Positions 23,319 through 34,700 of a stretch of 60,592 nt of DNA are shown here, piece after piece. Where the stretch lies: positions 128,991 through 189,582 of the forward strand of contig JH152712.1 in assembly GCA_000226015.1 (NCBI GenBank). Direction: 5' to 3'. Source of the stretch: Mnemiopsis leidyi (taxonomy: Eukaryota > Ctenophora > Tentaculata > Lobata > Bolinopsidae). Every line of letters begins with the position of its first letter. Positions within the stretch are counted from its first letter, which is position 1. The notes under the pieces are model-generated. The model was not told the origin of the DNA. It ran no database searches and saw only the letters and a program-made list of their open reading frames with translations. A program made the translations under genes and the position numbers.

Positions 23319-26240
23319 TTATTTAGTGACTTGATGCATGGCGTGAGCCAGATAATCTACGTTCTTGGAGCTCACCCCTGCTACCGAGATTCTTCCATCC
23401 TTCGTCAGATAGATGCTAAACTCACTGATCAGCTGTTCAACCTGTTCAGGGTTCATTCCTGTGAAGCAAAACATTCCAATCTGGTTGGTCAGGTGATCCC
23501 AGTTGTGTACAGATCCCTCACGCGCCAATCCTGCCTTTAGTGCCTCTCTCATCGATATGATCCTGTCTGCCATGCCTTTAACGTCGATCAGCCACTGTTT
23601 GTGAAGCTCTGCGTCCTCAAGAACCGCGGTTACCAAGCGTGCTGCGTTCAGCGCTGGTGAGGAGTACAAGGGGCGAATGATAATCTTTAGCTGAGACTCG
23701 ATCGCAGCAGCTGCTTCAGCATCCTCTGCTACTACCGATATTGCACCACATCTTTGTCCATATACGCCCATGTTTTTTGCGAAGGACTGAGAGAGAAGGA
23801 TTCTGTGTCCATCGTTAATGAATTTGCGTACTGCGTAGGCATCTTTCTCAACTGAACCACTTGCAAATCCTTGGTATGCCATGTCGATGAATACAAGCAG
23901 ATTTTTCTTCTTTATAGCCTGTAAAAAATAGTGCTAAGATATAAAGGTGTTATGGATTGAATTGAGCTAGTTTTAGCTATCATGCGATTCTTCCAGAATC
24001 TCCCACTGGGACGTATTCTACCTCAATATTGCCATAAGCGTACTTGATTTTATCTGTGTTTCATACTCCCGTCGCGTCATGCTCACAAATCATATCACAT
24101 TAACATCATTACCCCTCAAACCATCTTATCACTCGCCACTAGAACTTCCCTCATCTCAACACCTGTCATTCCCACATATCATTGGTTCATTCGTATCACG
24201 TGATTAGTCTTGTCTTAGATTTGTGTTTTAACTTTAACCAGACGCAGTTGTCACGAGCTCTAGATTAGCCGTATTATAAACCAATGCACTTTGTATTATA
24301 CTTACTCTCTTTCAATATACTTTTCTTAAACGGACTCTTCACCTTGTCTTCAACTACAAAGTATCCAAGAAGCAGTTCATAACAAAGGTACACTTAATAT
24401 ATATCTTTATATGAGCATAAACCTGCTACTTTGTTCGAAAATCGTCAATCGATTATTGATTTTTTTAAATCAACTGGCCAAAAGAAGCCAGCTAAGTTGT
24501 GCAGTAAAGCATTTTTGTCAACATCCAATTCTATGCATTAATTCAACAACACACCTGAGATGAACAATAAACAAATTAATCAACAGTAACAAGTGCCCAT
24601 GCCTATTGAAGACAACTTATTAGTCTGGGCCAGCCTGAAGGTGCATCGTAGATTCATCTTGATACATGAAAACATAATAACATAAACAGGCCAGAGGTAA
24701 TTTTACAAAAAATGCACAATTACCTCGGATATTTCATCCCATTGCTCGAGAGTAGGATCTACTCCTGTGGGGTTGTGAGCACATGCATGCAAAAGAATTG
24801 TGGCTCCCTCCTCCATCTTTCCAATGTCATTTATCATGTTTTCAAAATCCAGGGATTTTGTGTCTTTCTTGTAGTAGGAATAAGATTTTATTTCTAGACC
24901 ACTATCCCTGAGGAAGAGAAAAAAATGTGAGACAAAAATTGAACATCACCTTTAGAGCATGTTGCATGCATATGTCATAAACATCTCATTCACAAATCGA
25001 ATGGGGGATGAATACCTAAAAGTACCTCAATATCATAGTAATGTGATATTAAGTTTTGGGGGATTAATAGTTAGTCTCAACCTAAAAATGGGAGTGTGGT
25101 TCCCCCAACTTGGTGAAGGAAGATAAAGTAGCTTAGAGTTGTGGAACTTGTTGAGAAACATTCCACCAATCCTTAACCCACCAGTGCCTGAAAAATTTAT
25201 CTTTGAATAGTAGAAATAACCCGTTGCCGGGTGGGCTGAATGAATTTGTTATTGGACTTCTGATAGAGGTGTAGGCATCTTGGTGCAAAGGTAAACAACT
25301 CTGTTTATGATATTTCTTTGACATACATATTATATAGTATAGTATAGTATAGAAATAATATGAGTGAAAATTTGAATGTCTAAAATTACTACATATTATG
25401 TATTACTCCTTTGCAATTTTAAGATAGTTTGTCTAATGTTTGAATGAATAATAGTTGTTTGGTAGGAAAAGGGAACAGAGTCAAACCTGAAATTGACTGA
25501 GCTGATGCAATCAGATTATCTTTAATGGCCACACTGTCCTCCCCAAAAGCCAGAATTTTGGCAGCTTGCCTGAATCTAGGGCAACCATGAGTAGGAAGGT
25601 ACTCATGGTTCAAGTTCTGGGACAAAAGCTTCTCTTCTGCAGCTCTTACTGATGGCAAAACATATGGTTTTCCTGCAAGAATGAACCTTGGATTAGGTCT
25701 TAATAGATTAAAAAGAATTAATTCTAAAAGCAGTGGGGGTGCCGTCATAAGGGGGTGCCAAATTGGACAGCAATCAAAATATGTGAAGCAAATTACATGC
25801 TTCAGGGAAGACGGCCAGGTCTGACGTAGCAGCATGCTTTACCAACATCTCAAACCACTCATGCATGCAACCCCTTGAACTCAGAAAATTCTATTTTTAA
25901 AGATGCCATGCCATAGAAAACATTTGTGTATTCAAGGTGTAATTGTCTATTTTTTGTTCCTGAACATGTGGAATTGGTTCAGGAGAAGAAGAAGCAAGAT
26001 TCAAAATTCTTAATTTAAAATTAATAAAAAATGAACATACAACTCAGAAAATGCTTGAATGATTTTTAGCAAACCTGAATCATCTCTATATGCCCCAACT
26101 CCGACATTCATTTTATTTGGGTTAGAATCTCTGTTGAAGGCTTCTGTAACTCCAATAATTGGATCCGGAGGACCCATTGGCACATGTGACCAGAAAGATC
26201 GAGTAAAAGAATAGGATAGAGCAGGAGCAGCTCTCAACAT
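23319..26240 (-). CDS. GOT2: Mitochondrial aspartate aminotransferase
   Basis: PLP enzyme that interconverts aspartate plus 2-oxoglutarate with oxaloacetate plus glutamate in the mitochondrial matrix (malate-aspartate shuttle). Five exons: 26075-26240, 25487-25672, 25082-25187, 24724-24907 and 23319-23918; phases agree and give 413 residues, close to the 430 of vertebrates. The ATG at 26240 opens a basic, Ser- and Ala-rich presequence ([16 protein letters not shown]), which indicates the mitochondrial rather than the cytosolic isoform. Active-site landmarks are present: [21 protein letters not shown] (Asn), FIDMAYQGF (Asp, Tyr), [14 protein letters not shown] (Schiff-base Lys), IIRPLYSSP and, near the C-terminus, [16 protein letters not shown]. 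All look intact. The introns carry two dispersed repeats but no gene. Confidence 0.97.
25733..25790 (+). repeat. Dispersed repeat family B, partial copy
   Basis: gggggtgccgtcataagggg and the following ccaaattgga match the larger copies at 30641-30764 and, inverted, 57886-58002. It lies in a GOT2 intron. Confidence 0.65.
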
Positions 26241-26584
26241 GGTGCTGTAATAAGAATTTCCTTGGTAAATTGTTGCTCCAAGAAGAAAAACAAGAATTGC
26301 GTTTCTTAAAGTGTTATTGGAAATTTTTATTTGTACTGCATATTGTCATGAGACAGTCAATGATGGGATATTTCTTTGTACAATTGTAAGTATATGATGG
26401 GATATGTCTTAGGACGCTTCTAGTAGACTTAAACTCTAATAGTCTCAAAATTCTAATAGTTTGAAAGTAAATAGAATTTCTATTTTGGATAAATGACTGT
26501 TTTAAGCAATTGCAAAAATTTGAGTTTAGGTCACTACTTTAAAAGTGGTCAATGTATAGCCTCACATTTTTAATTTTTGTATAT

Positions 26585-26766
26585 TGTATTTTGTTACTCC
26601 TGTACCCAGGCTTTTACAGCTATACTGAAGGGACTCCTGGAACATTCTAGATCTTTCAACGGAGACCCTCCTCATTTAACCCTCAATTCAATCACGGTTA
26701 CCCGGTCATCCGGCTAAGTCGATTGCATAGGCAAATGCCCTTAAGCTTAGGGCACTCCTCTAGGAT
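26585..26766. repeat. Dispersed repeat family A, copy 2
   Basis: Second copy of the element at 20203-20365, same orientation, with blocks tactcctgtaccca, acggagaccctcctcattta and gattgcataggcaaatgccc. It lies upstream of GOT2. The rest of 26241-27160 shows nothing recognisable and probably includes the GOT2 promoter. Confidence 0.8.
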
Positions 26767-27161
26767 TGGCGGCTCTAGAATCAGGTGCACTAATTAGGCA
26801 TTGATGAAAGCCTGCATCGAAGTTAAATTTTAGTTAGCTCAAAGCAAATGGGACAGTTAGCCAATTTCACTGTCTGAACATTGTTCTTGGGTTGATAATA
26901 ATGTGTCCAGTCTTAATACAGTTGCTCCAATCTGCCGGTAAAGGTAGAGGTAGGAAATGGATGCCTGAGAACTTTTGGACTTGTAACACAAAATAAATGA
27001 TTCCATTCCTGACTAACAACTTCTTTCCTCACATCTAATGATCCTTTAGACTGAGATTTACAACATTAGAAAATTCCCCTGTCTTGGCATATCATGAAGC
27101 GACGACAGATAGGTACATTATCTCGTGTGATATTAACATATTTATTTATTTGAACTAACTA

Positions 27162-27350
27162 CAGTGAACCCTCGATTTACTGGGCCTCTATTTACAGGCT
27201 CCCTCTATTTACCCGGCCTCCTTCCTTTGCCCCGAAATTTTTCAATATTTTCACGCAAAAATATTTTTCTTTTATTTGCGTGTCACATGTCAAAGTTTGT
27301 TATCTCATGGTCGTTAAATTATACGGCTCCTTCTGTACCCAGTTAAAGCA
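27162..27350. mobile_element. Possible end fragment of a pogo/Tigger-like DNA transposon
   Basis: TA followed by cagtgaaccctcgatttac strongly resembles the terminal inverted repeat start of pogo-type elements, which commonly read CAGT..ACCTCG.TTTA. The next bases repeat the theme (cctctatttacaggctcc, ctatttacccggcctcc). No transposase and no clear opposite terminus was found, so the call is tentative. Confidence 0.35.
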
Positions 27351-27478
27351 TGCTATACTAGAATTCTGCCCTAATAAAGATACTCGAGATGCTTGACAAC
27401 AGTCCAGCACACGATCGGGTATCAGGCATCAGCATGACGTGTTACTCAGCAACATCAACTTTAGCGCGAAGGTTTTAC

Positions 27479-28460
27479 TTTCGCTGACGACAGGAAACTG
27501 ATTGGAGCGATTAAGGGGCTTCCCTGTGTTGAACTTCTTCAAGAGGACCTGAACTCAGTCATAGAGTGGTCAAGGAACAACAACATGGAGCTGCATGAGC
27601 AAAAGTTTGAGGTAGTCAGCTATGCTCTTAACACTTCCAAGACACTGAGAGAACTTCCTTTCTACCCTGCCAATGTCGAGTACAGGATGCCTTAAGGTCA
27701 CAAAATAGCACCACAGGATACTGTCTGTGACCTAGGCGTTAATGTTAGTGGACACCAACAATGGGGGCCACACATTGAAAGGACTGTACAGCGGGCAGGC
27801 AAAATGGCAGCATGGACATTGAGTGCTTTCAAAGACCGCTCTCCGACAGTTATGCTGACGCTGTATAAAAGCATGGTGAGAACGAAGCTAGAGTACTGCT
27901 GTCCTGTCTGGAACCCCACCAAAGTAACAGAGATTCAAAAGCTGGAGAATATACAGCGATCATTCACAAACAATCTCGCGCTATAGAGAGCTTCAATACT
28001 GGGAGAGGCTTAAGAAACTGAAGGTAATGTCACTTCAGAGGAGACGGGAGCGCTATTGTATCATTTGTGAGTGGAAGATTCTGCAAGAGGAAGCACCGAA
28101 CGACGTTGGGTTCACCTTTAAAATGCACCAGAGGCATGGTTTGGAAGCAGAAACCCCAGCTGTGAGCAAGAGCGCCCAACTGACAGTAAGATCAGATCAC
28201 TACAGCACCTTTAGAGTTAAAGCAGCTCAGCTTTTCAATCTTTTACCACCTGAACCCCATAGTCTCACCACACTCGGGAGCTTCAAGGCTGGTCTTGGTC
28301 GTTTCTTACACTCCGCAAAACGACAACTCACTGCTGAGCTGGGGGAGGACGCACACGATGCAGTTGTCACGTGCATGAACTGCCAAACTCTCCAGAACGT
28401 ACCAAAACGTACGTACGTCGCATACATCGATGGCACGATACGTAGATCGATTGAGAGTCG
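27479..28460 (+). pseudogene. Decayed non-LTR retrotransposon, C-terminal part of reverse transcriptase
   Basis: The conceptual product begins at the catalytic box FADDRKLIGAI (27479), continues through LLQEDLNSVIEWSRNN, then the post-RT region TLYKSMVRTKLEYCCPVW, YWERLKKL and SLQRRRERYCIICEWKIL, and ends near SFKAGLGRFLH. This is the layout of CR1/jockey-like LINE ORF2 proteins after the palm motif. A TAA interrupts it at about 27693 and a stop plus frameshift near 27980-28010, so it is dead. The 5' part with endonuclease is absent. Confidence 0.85.
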
Positions 28461-28509
28461 GACAAGGCCATTTGTCGAGATGTTACCCGACCCGCGCGCG
28501 GCTCGCGGT

Positions 28510-28852
28510 TTTCTGCTCTCCTCGCGAGGAGAGCAGAAACGTTTCGTTAGAACGTTAGACGGATATCATCTCGTCAAAAGGCCATGGGATATGAGCTTTC
28601 AATAGCAGGGAACGGCACACGTGATATTTTGGTAATGGTATCACTTCGCCATGTGACACCGTGATAGAGCCTTAACATACACGTGTACTGATATATGTAA
28701 CGTAACCACGGCATACAAACTCAATAAAGCGATCGACCTTAAGATTACTGATCGAACTGCGAACGCGAAGATGTAATTCAGAAAGTTTGATCCACTCTCA
28801 CAATCACTCAAGGAGCTTGACGAGATTATATCCGTCTAACGTTCTAACGAAA
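28510..28852. repeat. Foldback structure: 30-base perfect palindrome plus 36-base inverted repeat
   Basis: 28510-28539 is a perfect palindrome centred on ctcg|cgag. Directly after it, 28542-28577 (tttcgttagaacgttagacg and onward) recurs inverted at 28817-28852 with one mismatch. The 239 bases between the arms show no coding sequence. It could be a small non-autonomous foldback or MITE-type element next to the LINE remnant. Confidence 0.8.
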
Positions 28853-29289
28853 CGATAGACGGACGAAATATGCGGGCGCGCGCAGCATAAATGCGCGCGT
28901 TTCGTCACGTGATAATTTATTACTAAGTTTGTACGGCGACCGCCGTACTAAGTTAAAGTATGAGAGCTAGAGCTTGCAGGTATGAGGTAACGTACGAAAA
29001 CTGAAGAGCACGTTTAAATCTTACACACATTACACATTTATTGGCCATTGGGCATTATCCCCGGAAAAGCGCAAGGGTGAAATTTACTAAGCTTTCAGTA
29101 TTCTGCAGTTATATTAAGATCTATGATCTAGGCGATATATATCCTTGGACTTGGAGGAATATATATGTAATGTCTTATCAGTAACACAGTAATATCAGTA
29201 GTATAGTAATCGTAAATTGAAACGAATTTCTTATCAGTGTAACTGAAAAACAGAAATAACTAGCAAGTCAATCTTTCATTATAGTTACT

Positions 29290-30053
29290 NNNNNNNNNNN
29301 NNNNNNNNNNNNNNNNNNNNNNNNNNNNNNNNNNNNNNNNNNNNNNNNNNNNNNNNNNNNNNNNNNNNNNNNNNNNNNNNNNNNNNNNNNNNNNNNNNNN
29401 NNNNNNNNNNNNNNNNNNNNNNNNNNNNNNNNNNNNNNNNNNNNNNNNNNNNNNNNNNNNNNNNNNNNNNNNNNNNNNNNNNNNNNNNNNNNNNNNNNNN
29501 NNNNNNNNNNNNNNNNNNNNNNNNNNNNNNNNNNNNNNNNNNNNNNNNNNNNNNNNNNNNNNNNNNNNNNNNNNNNNNNNNNNNNNNNNNNNNNNNNNNN
29601 NNNNNNNNNNNNNNNNNNNNNNNNNNNNNNNNNNNNNNNNNNNNNNNNNNNNNNNNNNNNNNNNNNNNNNNNNNNNNNNNNNNNNNNNNNNNNNNNNNNN
29701 NNNNNNNNNNNNNNNNNNNNNNNNNNNNNNNNNNNNNNNNNNNNNNNNNNNNNNNNNNNNNNNNNNNNNNNNNNNNNNNNNNNNNNNNNNNNNNNNNNNN
29801 NNNNNNNNNNNNNNNNNNNNNNNNNNNNNNNNNNNNNNNNNNNNNNNNNNNNNNNNNNNNNNNNNNNNNNNNNNNNNNNNNNNNNNNNNNNNNNNNNNNN
29901 NNNNNNNNNNNNNNNNNNNNNNNNNNNNNNNNNNNNNNNNNNNNNNNNNNNNNNNNNNNNNNNNNNNNNNNNNNNNNNNNNNNNNNNNNNNNNNNNNNNN
30001 NNNNNNNNNNNNNNNNNNNNNNNNNNNNNNNNNNNNNNNNNNNNNNNNNNNNN
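29290..30053. other. Assembly gap, 764 N
   Basis: Unsequenced. The flanks (28853-29289 and 30054-30640) are AT-rich with no recognisable gene. Confidence 0.99.
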
Positions 30054-30640
30054 AAAAATAATGATGCCACCATCATGATCACACATAATCACTTAAGATA
30101 TCAAAAAAATTAAAAATTAGTCAAAATCTAAAATAGATATAAATATAAATAAATAAATAATGAATAATGATGCCAGCATCATCACACTTAATCTCACAAA
30201 ATATCATACATATTACAAATTTAATAAAGTTTATCCAAATATCTAATTAATGTTAAAACATCAAATACTATTCAACACTACTTACCGGCTGGTTGGTGGC
30301 TGCCCTCCAACCGTAAGCGAGTCCACTCAAACCACGCCGGTTATTCAGACTTCAAATTAAGCATCAACCCGTCATTGCTAGAAGAGAAAGATTGGTTACC
30401 TATTGAGGTTAAGATTTCCCTTAACACTTAAACACTTCTAAATTGGATTTAAAAACGTTTAAACTAGAAGAAATCTTAGCCTCAATAGATAACTTACTTC
30501 CCTTAACCAATCTATCGTTTAAAAAATTTCTCCTGATTCTATTGATTTTCTTTCCTGGTTTACAAAGAACATTTAATCGAGATCTACTAAAATTTAAAAC
30601 ACCAGTTAACTGGGATGAACCCTGGCTAGCTTTGTGAACA

Positions 30641-30764
30641 GCGGCGTAACAATGCCCCGGCCACCTTGGCTACGCCGGGGGGCGCCGTCAAAAGGGGGCG
30701 CCAAATCGTCATAAAAATATGGGACAATTTTGCAAGATTAACTGCCCAACTAGCAAAATCGCAT
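30641..30764 (+). repeat. Dispersed repeat family B, copy 2
   Basis: Begins gcggcgtaacaatgccccgg and contains ggcgccgtcaaaagggggcg, ccaaatcgtc and atatgggacaattttgcaag. The same order appears inverted at 57886-58002. A related short segment (gggggcgccacttagggtcg, ggggcgccatattgg) follows near 30840-30890, so the element may be longer or nested. Confidence 0.85.
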
Positions 30765-31783
30765 GTTTGGTTTAATAACTTAACTTTTTATTTAGATTAT
30801 TTAGCCATTTTTACAAATTGCTCCCAGTAAGCCTTTTACCGGGGGCGCCACTTAGGGTCGCATTTTCATCGTCAAGGGGCGCCATATTGGCTAGACCTAC
30901 GACGTTACGCCACTCTTTGTAAACTTCACTTAGGTCACTTCTTGAACATCTCTCAGAGGAATTAAACAGGAATTAAACATGAAATTATCACTCGAGCTGC
31001 AATCGTACTCGTCGTGATTATACAATAATGAAATTCAATAAAATTTAAAGTCACCAGAGTGAGTGGTTAGCTGCAGAACCGGGCGATGGGGGTCTAGAAT
31101 TTCTTCAAAATTCAGTAGGTTAGCAACCAACAAAATCAATCATACAAACTGCAATTGTCTCAAACCTGATCACTGCTGTTGTAATAATATCAAATATAAT
31201 TTGGAGTTTTCCCTTGCCTGTTGCTCTCTCTACGGTTCCCTCCGAAGCAACAAAGACTGAGGTCACCAGGCAATAATAAATTTTCAACTCGTTTGTCTGC
31301 GTCAGTGCGGCGTTGAACAACATATGTGGCTCTGCCTATAACCGAAGCCACTGCCTTTTTAATTGTAATTGTAATTGTAATTAGAACATTTTGCATCACA
31401 ATATAATTTCAGACTAAATAATTTATCAATATAAGAAGCTGCTCATGTAAAGAAGCTTGTACATAAGCTCTTTACAATGCTTTTACCAATCCAACCTTAA
31501 CATCATAGAAAGTGGGATACCTTAGTAGAAAGTAAAGCTTATTAGAAATTTATTAACATCTACTGATTTTTAAGAAGTGTTTAGGTCTGTCTACTTATCT
31601 ACCTGATTCGTGGCCTTAGGGACGCTCTACCTAATAATAGGACCAATTGCGCGCATATGTTGTCCTATGTTGTTCACAGTTAGAAATGTTGGTATTGCAA
31701 GGGTATTAAGAAAACATTTTTATATTCTTGACAAGTTTAAGGGAATATATGAATATATCTGACTATACAAACTGTTGATTAGG
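30765..31783. other. Non-coding stretch before the INO80-like gene
   Basis: AT-rich and repeat-bearing. It contains the family C motif at 31079-31114. Probably includes the promoter or a 5' untranslated exon of the next gene, because the bases just before the ATG at 31784 (gttgattag) look like a splice acceptor. No coding sequence recognised. Confidence 0.4.
31079..31114 (+). repeat. Dispersed motif family C, copy 1
   Basis: gggcgatgggggtctagaat followed by ttcttcaaaattca. The same block with few changes is at 58689-58724 (gggcgatgcgcgtctagaat). Confidence 0.65.
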
Positions 31784-34700
31784 ATGGAAAGAGATCTTAG
31801 TGTGCCACATCATGTACAAGCACTGGAAAGATTCCTCAACATTTCTCGTTTATTGTCGGAGGTGGAAAATGTGATGGTAGACCCTATACCAACCTTTAAA
31901 TATTCATGGTAATTAGACTTGCTATCTTAGATCAGAGTGGAACTTGAACCTCTGTGGGAGGGGGGCTCTAACCCAAATACCAAACACAGAAGCAAGTTTT
32001 AAATTTGGTATTGCAATTTTTTTCTTGCTTATTCAATCTTTTTCAGTTTTTGATTAAACGGCTTGAAAAGTTTACATTGCTTTTAATAGACTTCCATTTG
32101 GCCTTTTTACGTATACTTTTAGGTGTTTTGATAGTTACTTATAAGTGATTTATCAAGTGATCTCTGTTTTTTGCATTTTTAAAGATAGAAATTAAGTTGT
32201 CTATTTGTAAAAGGTAAAAATTAATCCTACAGAGAATCTCAAGTTTAAAACCCCCTCCCCTTAAATGGTTTTATGTAAGCGTTATCAGATACCTGGTTGG
32301 TTTACTTAAGAAAGGAACTTGGAATTGTCAACCTTTTCAGGAATATAAATGGTGAAAATGCTACAAGCTCAGATTCATTTCTCCTTGATAGAGGTTAGCA
32401 AGCTTCATTTTTGCATTTCCTTAACTTATATTTAGATGGACTGTATGGATAATGCCAGTGGCAGAGAGACAAAAACATCGTCCTCTGTAATGTTTACCTT
32501 AGCTACAGGAAGATCCATATCCCTGTTTGCTACACTCCTCATCAGCTTCGCCACCTTCAACATTCTTGGCTTCGATTTTTCTGATGATTCAGACGACATC
32601 CATAGTAAAAGGGAGCAACTGGGTGCTGATTGTCTTAGGTATGGCATAGATATCTGTGCTATTTAAGAGACTAAGGTTGTAGAACCTGGTTCTCACCGTC
32701 TTAACAAAGGGTACAAACCTTTATAGTTTCAGCAGAAAAATGGCCAACACTATGCTACAAACTCGGTTTTTAGATCAGTTCTCGACTTATTGACTGTGTA
32801 GTTTGCTGGAACAGCATCCGTGATCCAGTTAACTTTTTGGACCAAGAATTTCCTACATAGGCAATCTGGTAAATTCATCAAATGTAGGGTGGTCAATATA
32901 TATGGGTCACATAGGAAACTTGCAGAAAATGATCAACAACTGTTGATTGATTTTTATGGCCAAGTTAGGGACGCCCTTAATGTCCCAGCGAATGTTAAAG
33001 CATTTGTCTTGGGTGACTTCAATTCAAAATTGGGAAAAATGACTTTTTCAGATAAAAACTTCGGTTTTGTTCGTTTTATGGGTAAATTTGGAATGGGATT
33101 GCATAATGAAATGGAAAAACATTTGTTAGACTTTTTATTAGAATTTGACCTAGTTGCCAAAATTACTGGTTTTTGTCATCCTGCTCGTCATACAACTACC
33201 TACACTGGTTGGAAGAAGGACTGGAGTGCTGGACATAATAGCAAAAAGACTTTTAGTTCACTATCAGATTGACTTCTAAGATTCGAGATCTTACGCAGGC
33301 ATCTTGACATACTCTAATCATAGACACTAGGTCATTCTTTTTTAGAATCGTTTCCCTTAACATCTGAGCATTTTGTACCAGGTCATAACCATTTAATTTG
33401 AATATTATCATACCAGTTAGATTTACTAATTATTCCCAGAATTATTCCTAGCTCGATAGAGGCCTTATTGGATTTGACCATTTGGCAACCCTGTGCATGT
33501 AGCAACTATCACCAGCATTTAACGTTTCTCTCACTTTTCTCAATAGTTAAGCTAAAGAAGATACACGTAATAGCTTAAAACAAGATCAATGATGACTTAT
33601 ATGTGAACACTGAACGGTCCCATAGTAATTTATTCTCCCTGCAATGTTATGTCATTCAACTACTCCAGATTTAAAGCCAGACGAAAAGTACATATACGAC
33701 ACAAGTGAGTTGAATGAGGATAACATGTGGCTCAAAGACATTCTGCTCTCAGACAGGCAAGTACTTTAACATCAACTGTGTATAACTGGTTTTTTGTGTG
33801 AAACTGTTTTTGTGTAAAACTTGTTCTTTTTTCTTATTTTAACACTTTTTCCTTATTTTTAACATCAACTGTGTATAACTGGTTTTTTTGTGTGAAACTG
33901 TTTTTGTGTAAAACTTGTTCTTTTTTTATTTTAACACTTTTTCCTTATTTTTAACATCAACTGTGTATAACTGTTTTGTTTTGTGTGAAACTGTTTTTGT
34001 GAAAAAAATTGTTCTTTTTCTTATTTTAACACTTTTTTCCTAATTTTCAACATCAACTGTGTATAACTGGTTCTTTTTGTGTGAAACTGTTTTTTGTGTA
34101 TAACTTGTTCTTTTTTCTTATTTTAACACTACAAATTAGATACTTTTATTGTGGATGGCCTTCAATCGGTAACCAAAACTACACCATATCAAATTGAAAT
34201 GATTGATTTACATGTTGTTCCCTCCCTTTTGTTTGTTCCTTTAGTTATGTGAAGTTGTTATTTCAGTTCGGATAGCAGTGATGAAGAAGAAATGAGTGAG
34301 GAAGAAATGAAGAGAATGCTGAAGAAACACAAACAAATGAAAAAGATAAGAGAGAAAACACGTCAGCAGCCGGTAAGGAAGCAGAGCTTGATCACAATTT
34401 CACCAAATATATGAAATTCTTGTACCTTTTATCCCAGTGGTAAAAGTACAAAACATGTACTGTGACGGATTATGATATGTTTTTAATAATTTGTTTTGAA
34501 TGAGTCCAATAAAGTATAACTTTAGTTAGACTAGATCGGGAGGATGGATTGGAATGTGCGAGGCTGGCACTTGGCAAGAATAGCGATGTAGGTTTACCTG
34601 ACAACAGGCCTGGTTTAGTTACTGTTAGTCTAATATAATTTGCCCGAATTTCATTCTCCTCAATTTTCAGAGCTCCTACTCCGGCTACAGCACTTCCATC

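Noticed and set aside
29268-30092. Long minus-strand open frames over 29290-30053
   Set aside because: They consist of N and are artefacts of the gap.
30443-30637. 64-codon plus-strand open frame before repeat family B
   Set aside because: Leu/Phe-rich AT-rich sequence with no motif, no splice context and no family resemblance.
32436-32666. Exon of the INO80-like gene starting MDCMDNASGRE
   Set aside because: The downstream part is clearly LINE endonuclease, phase does not fit the neighbouring exons, and 32341-32393 joins to 33669 in phase without it.
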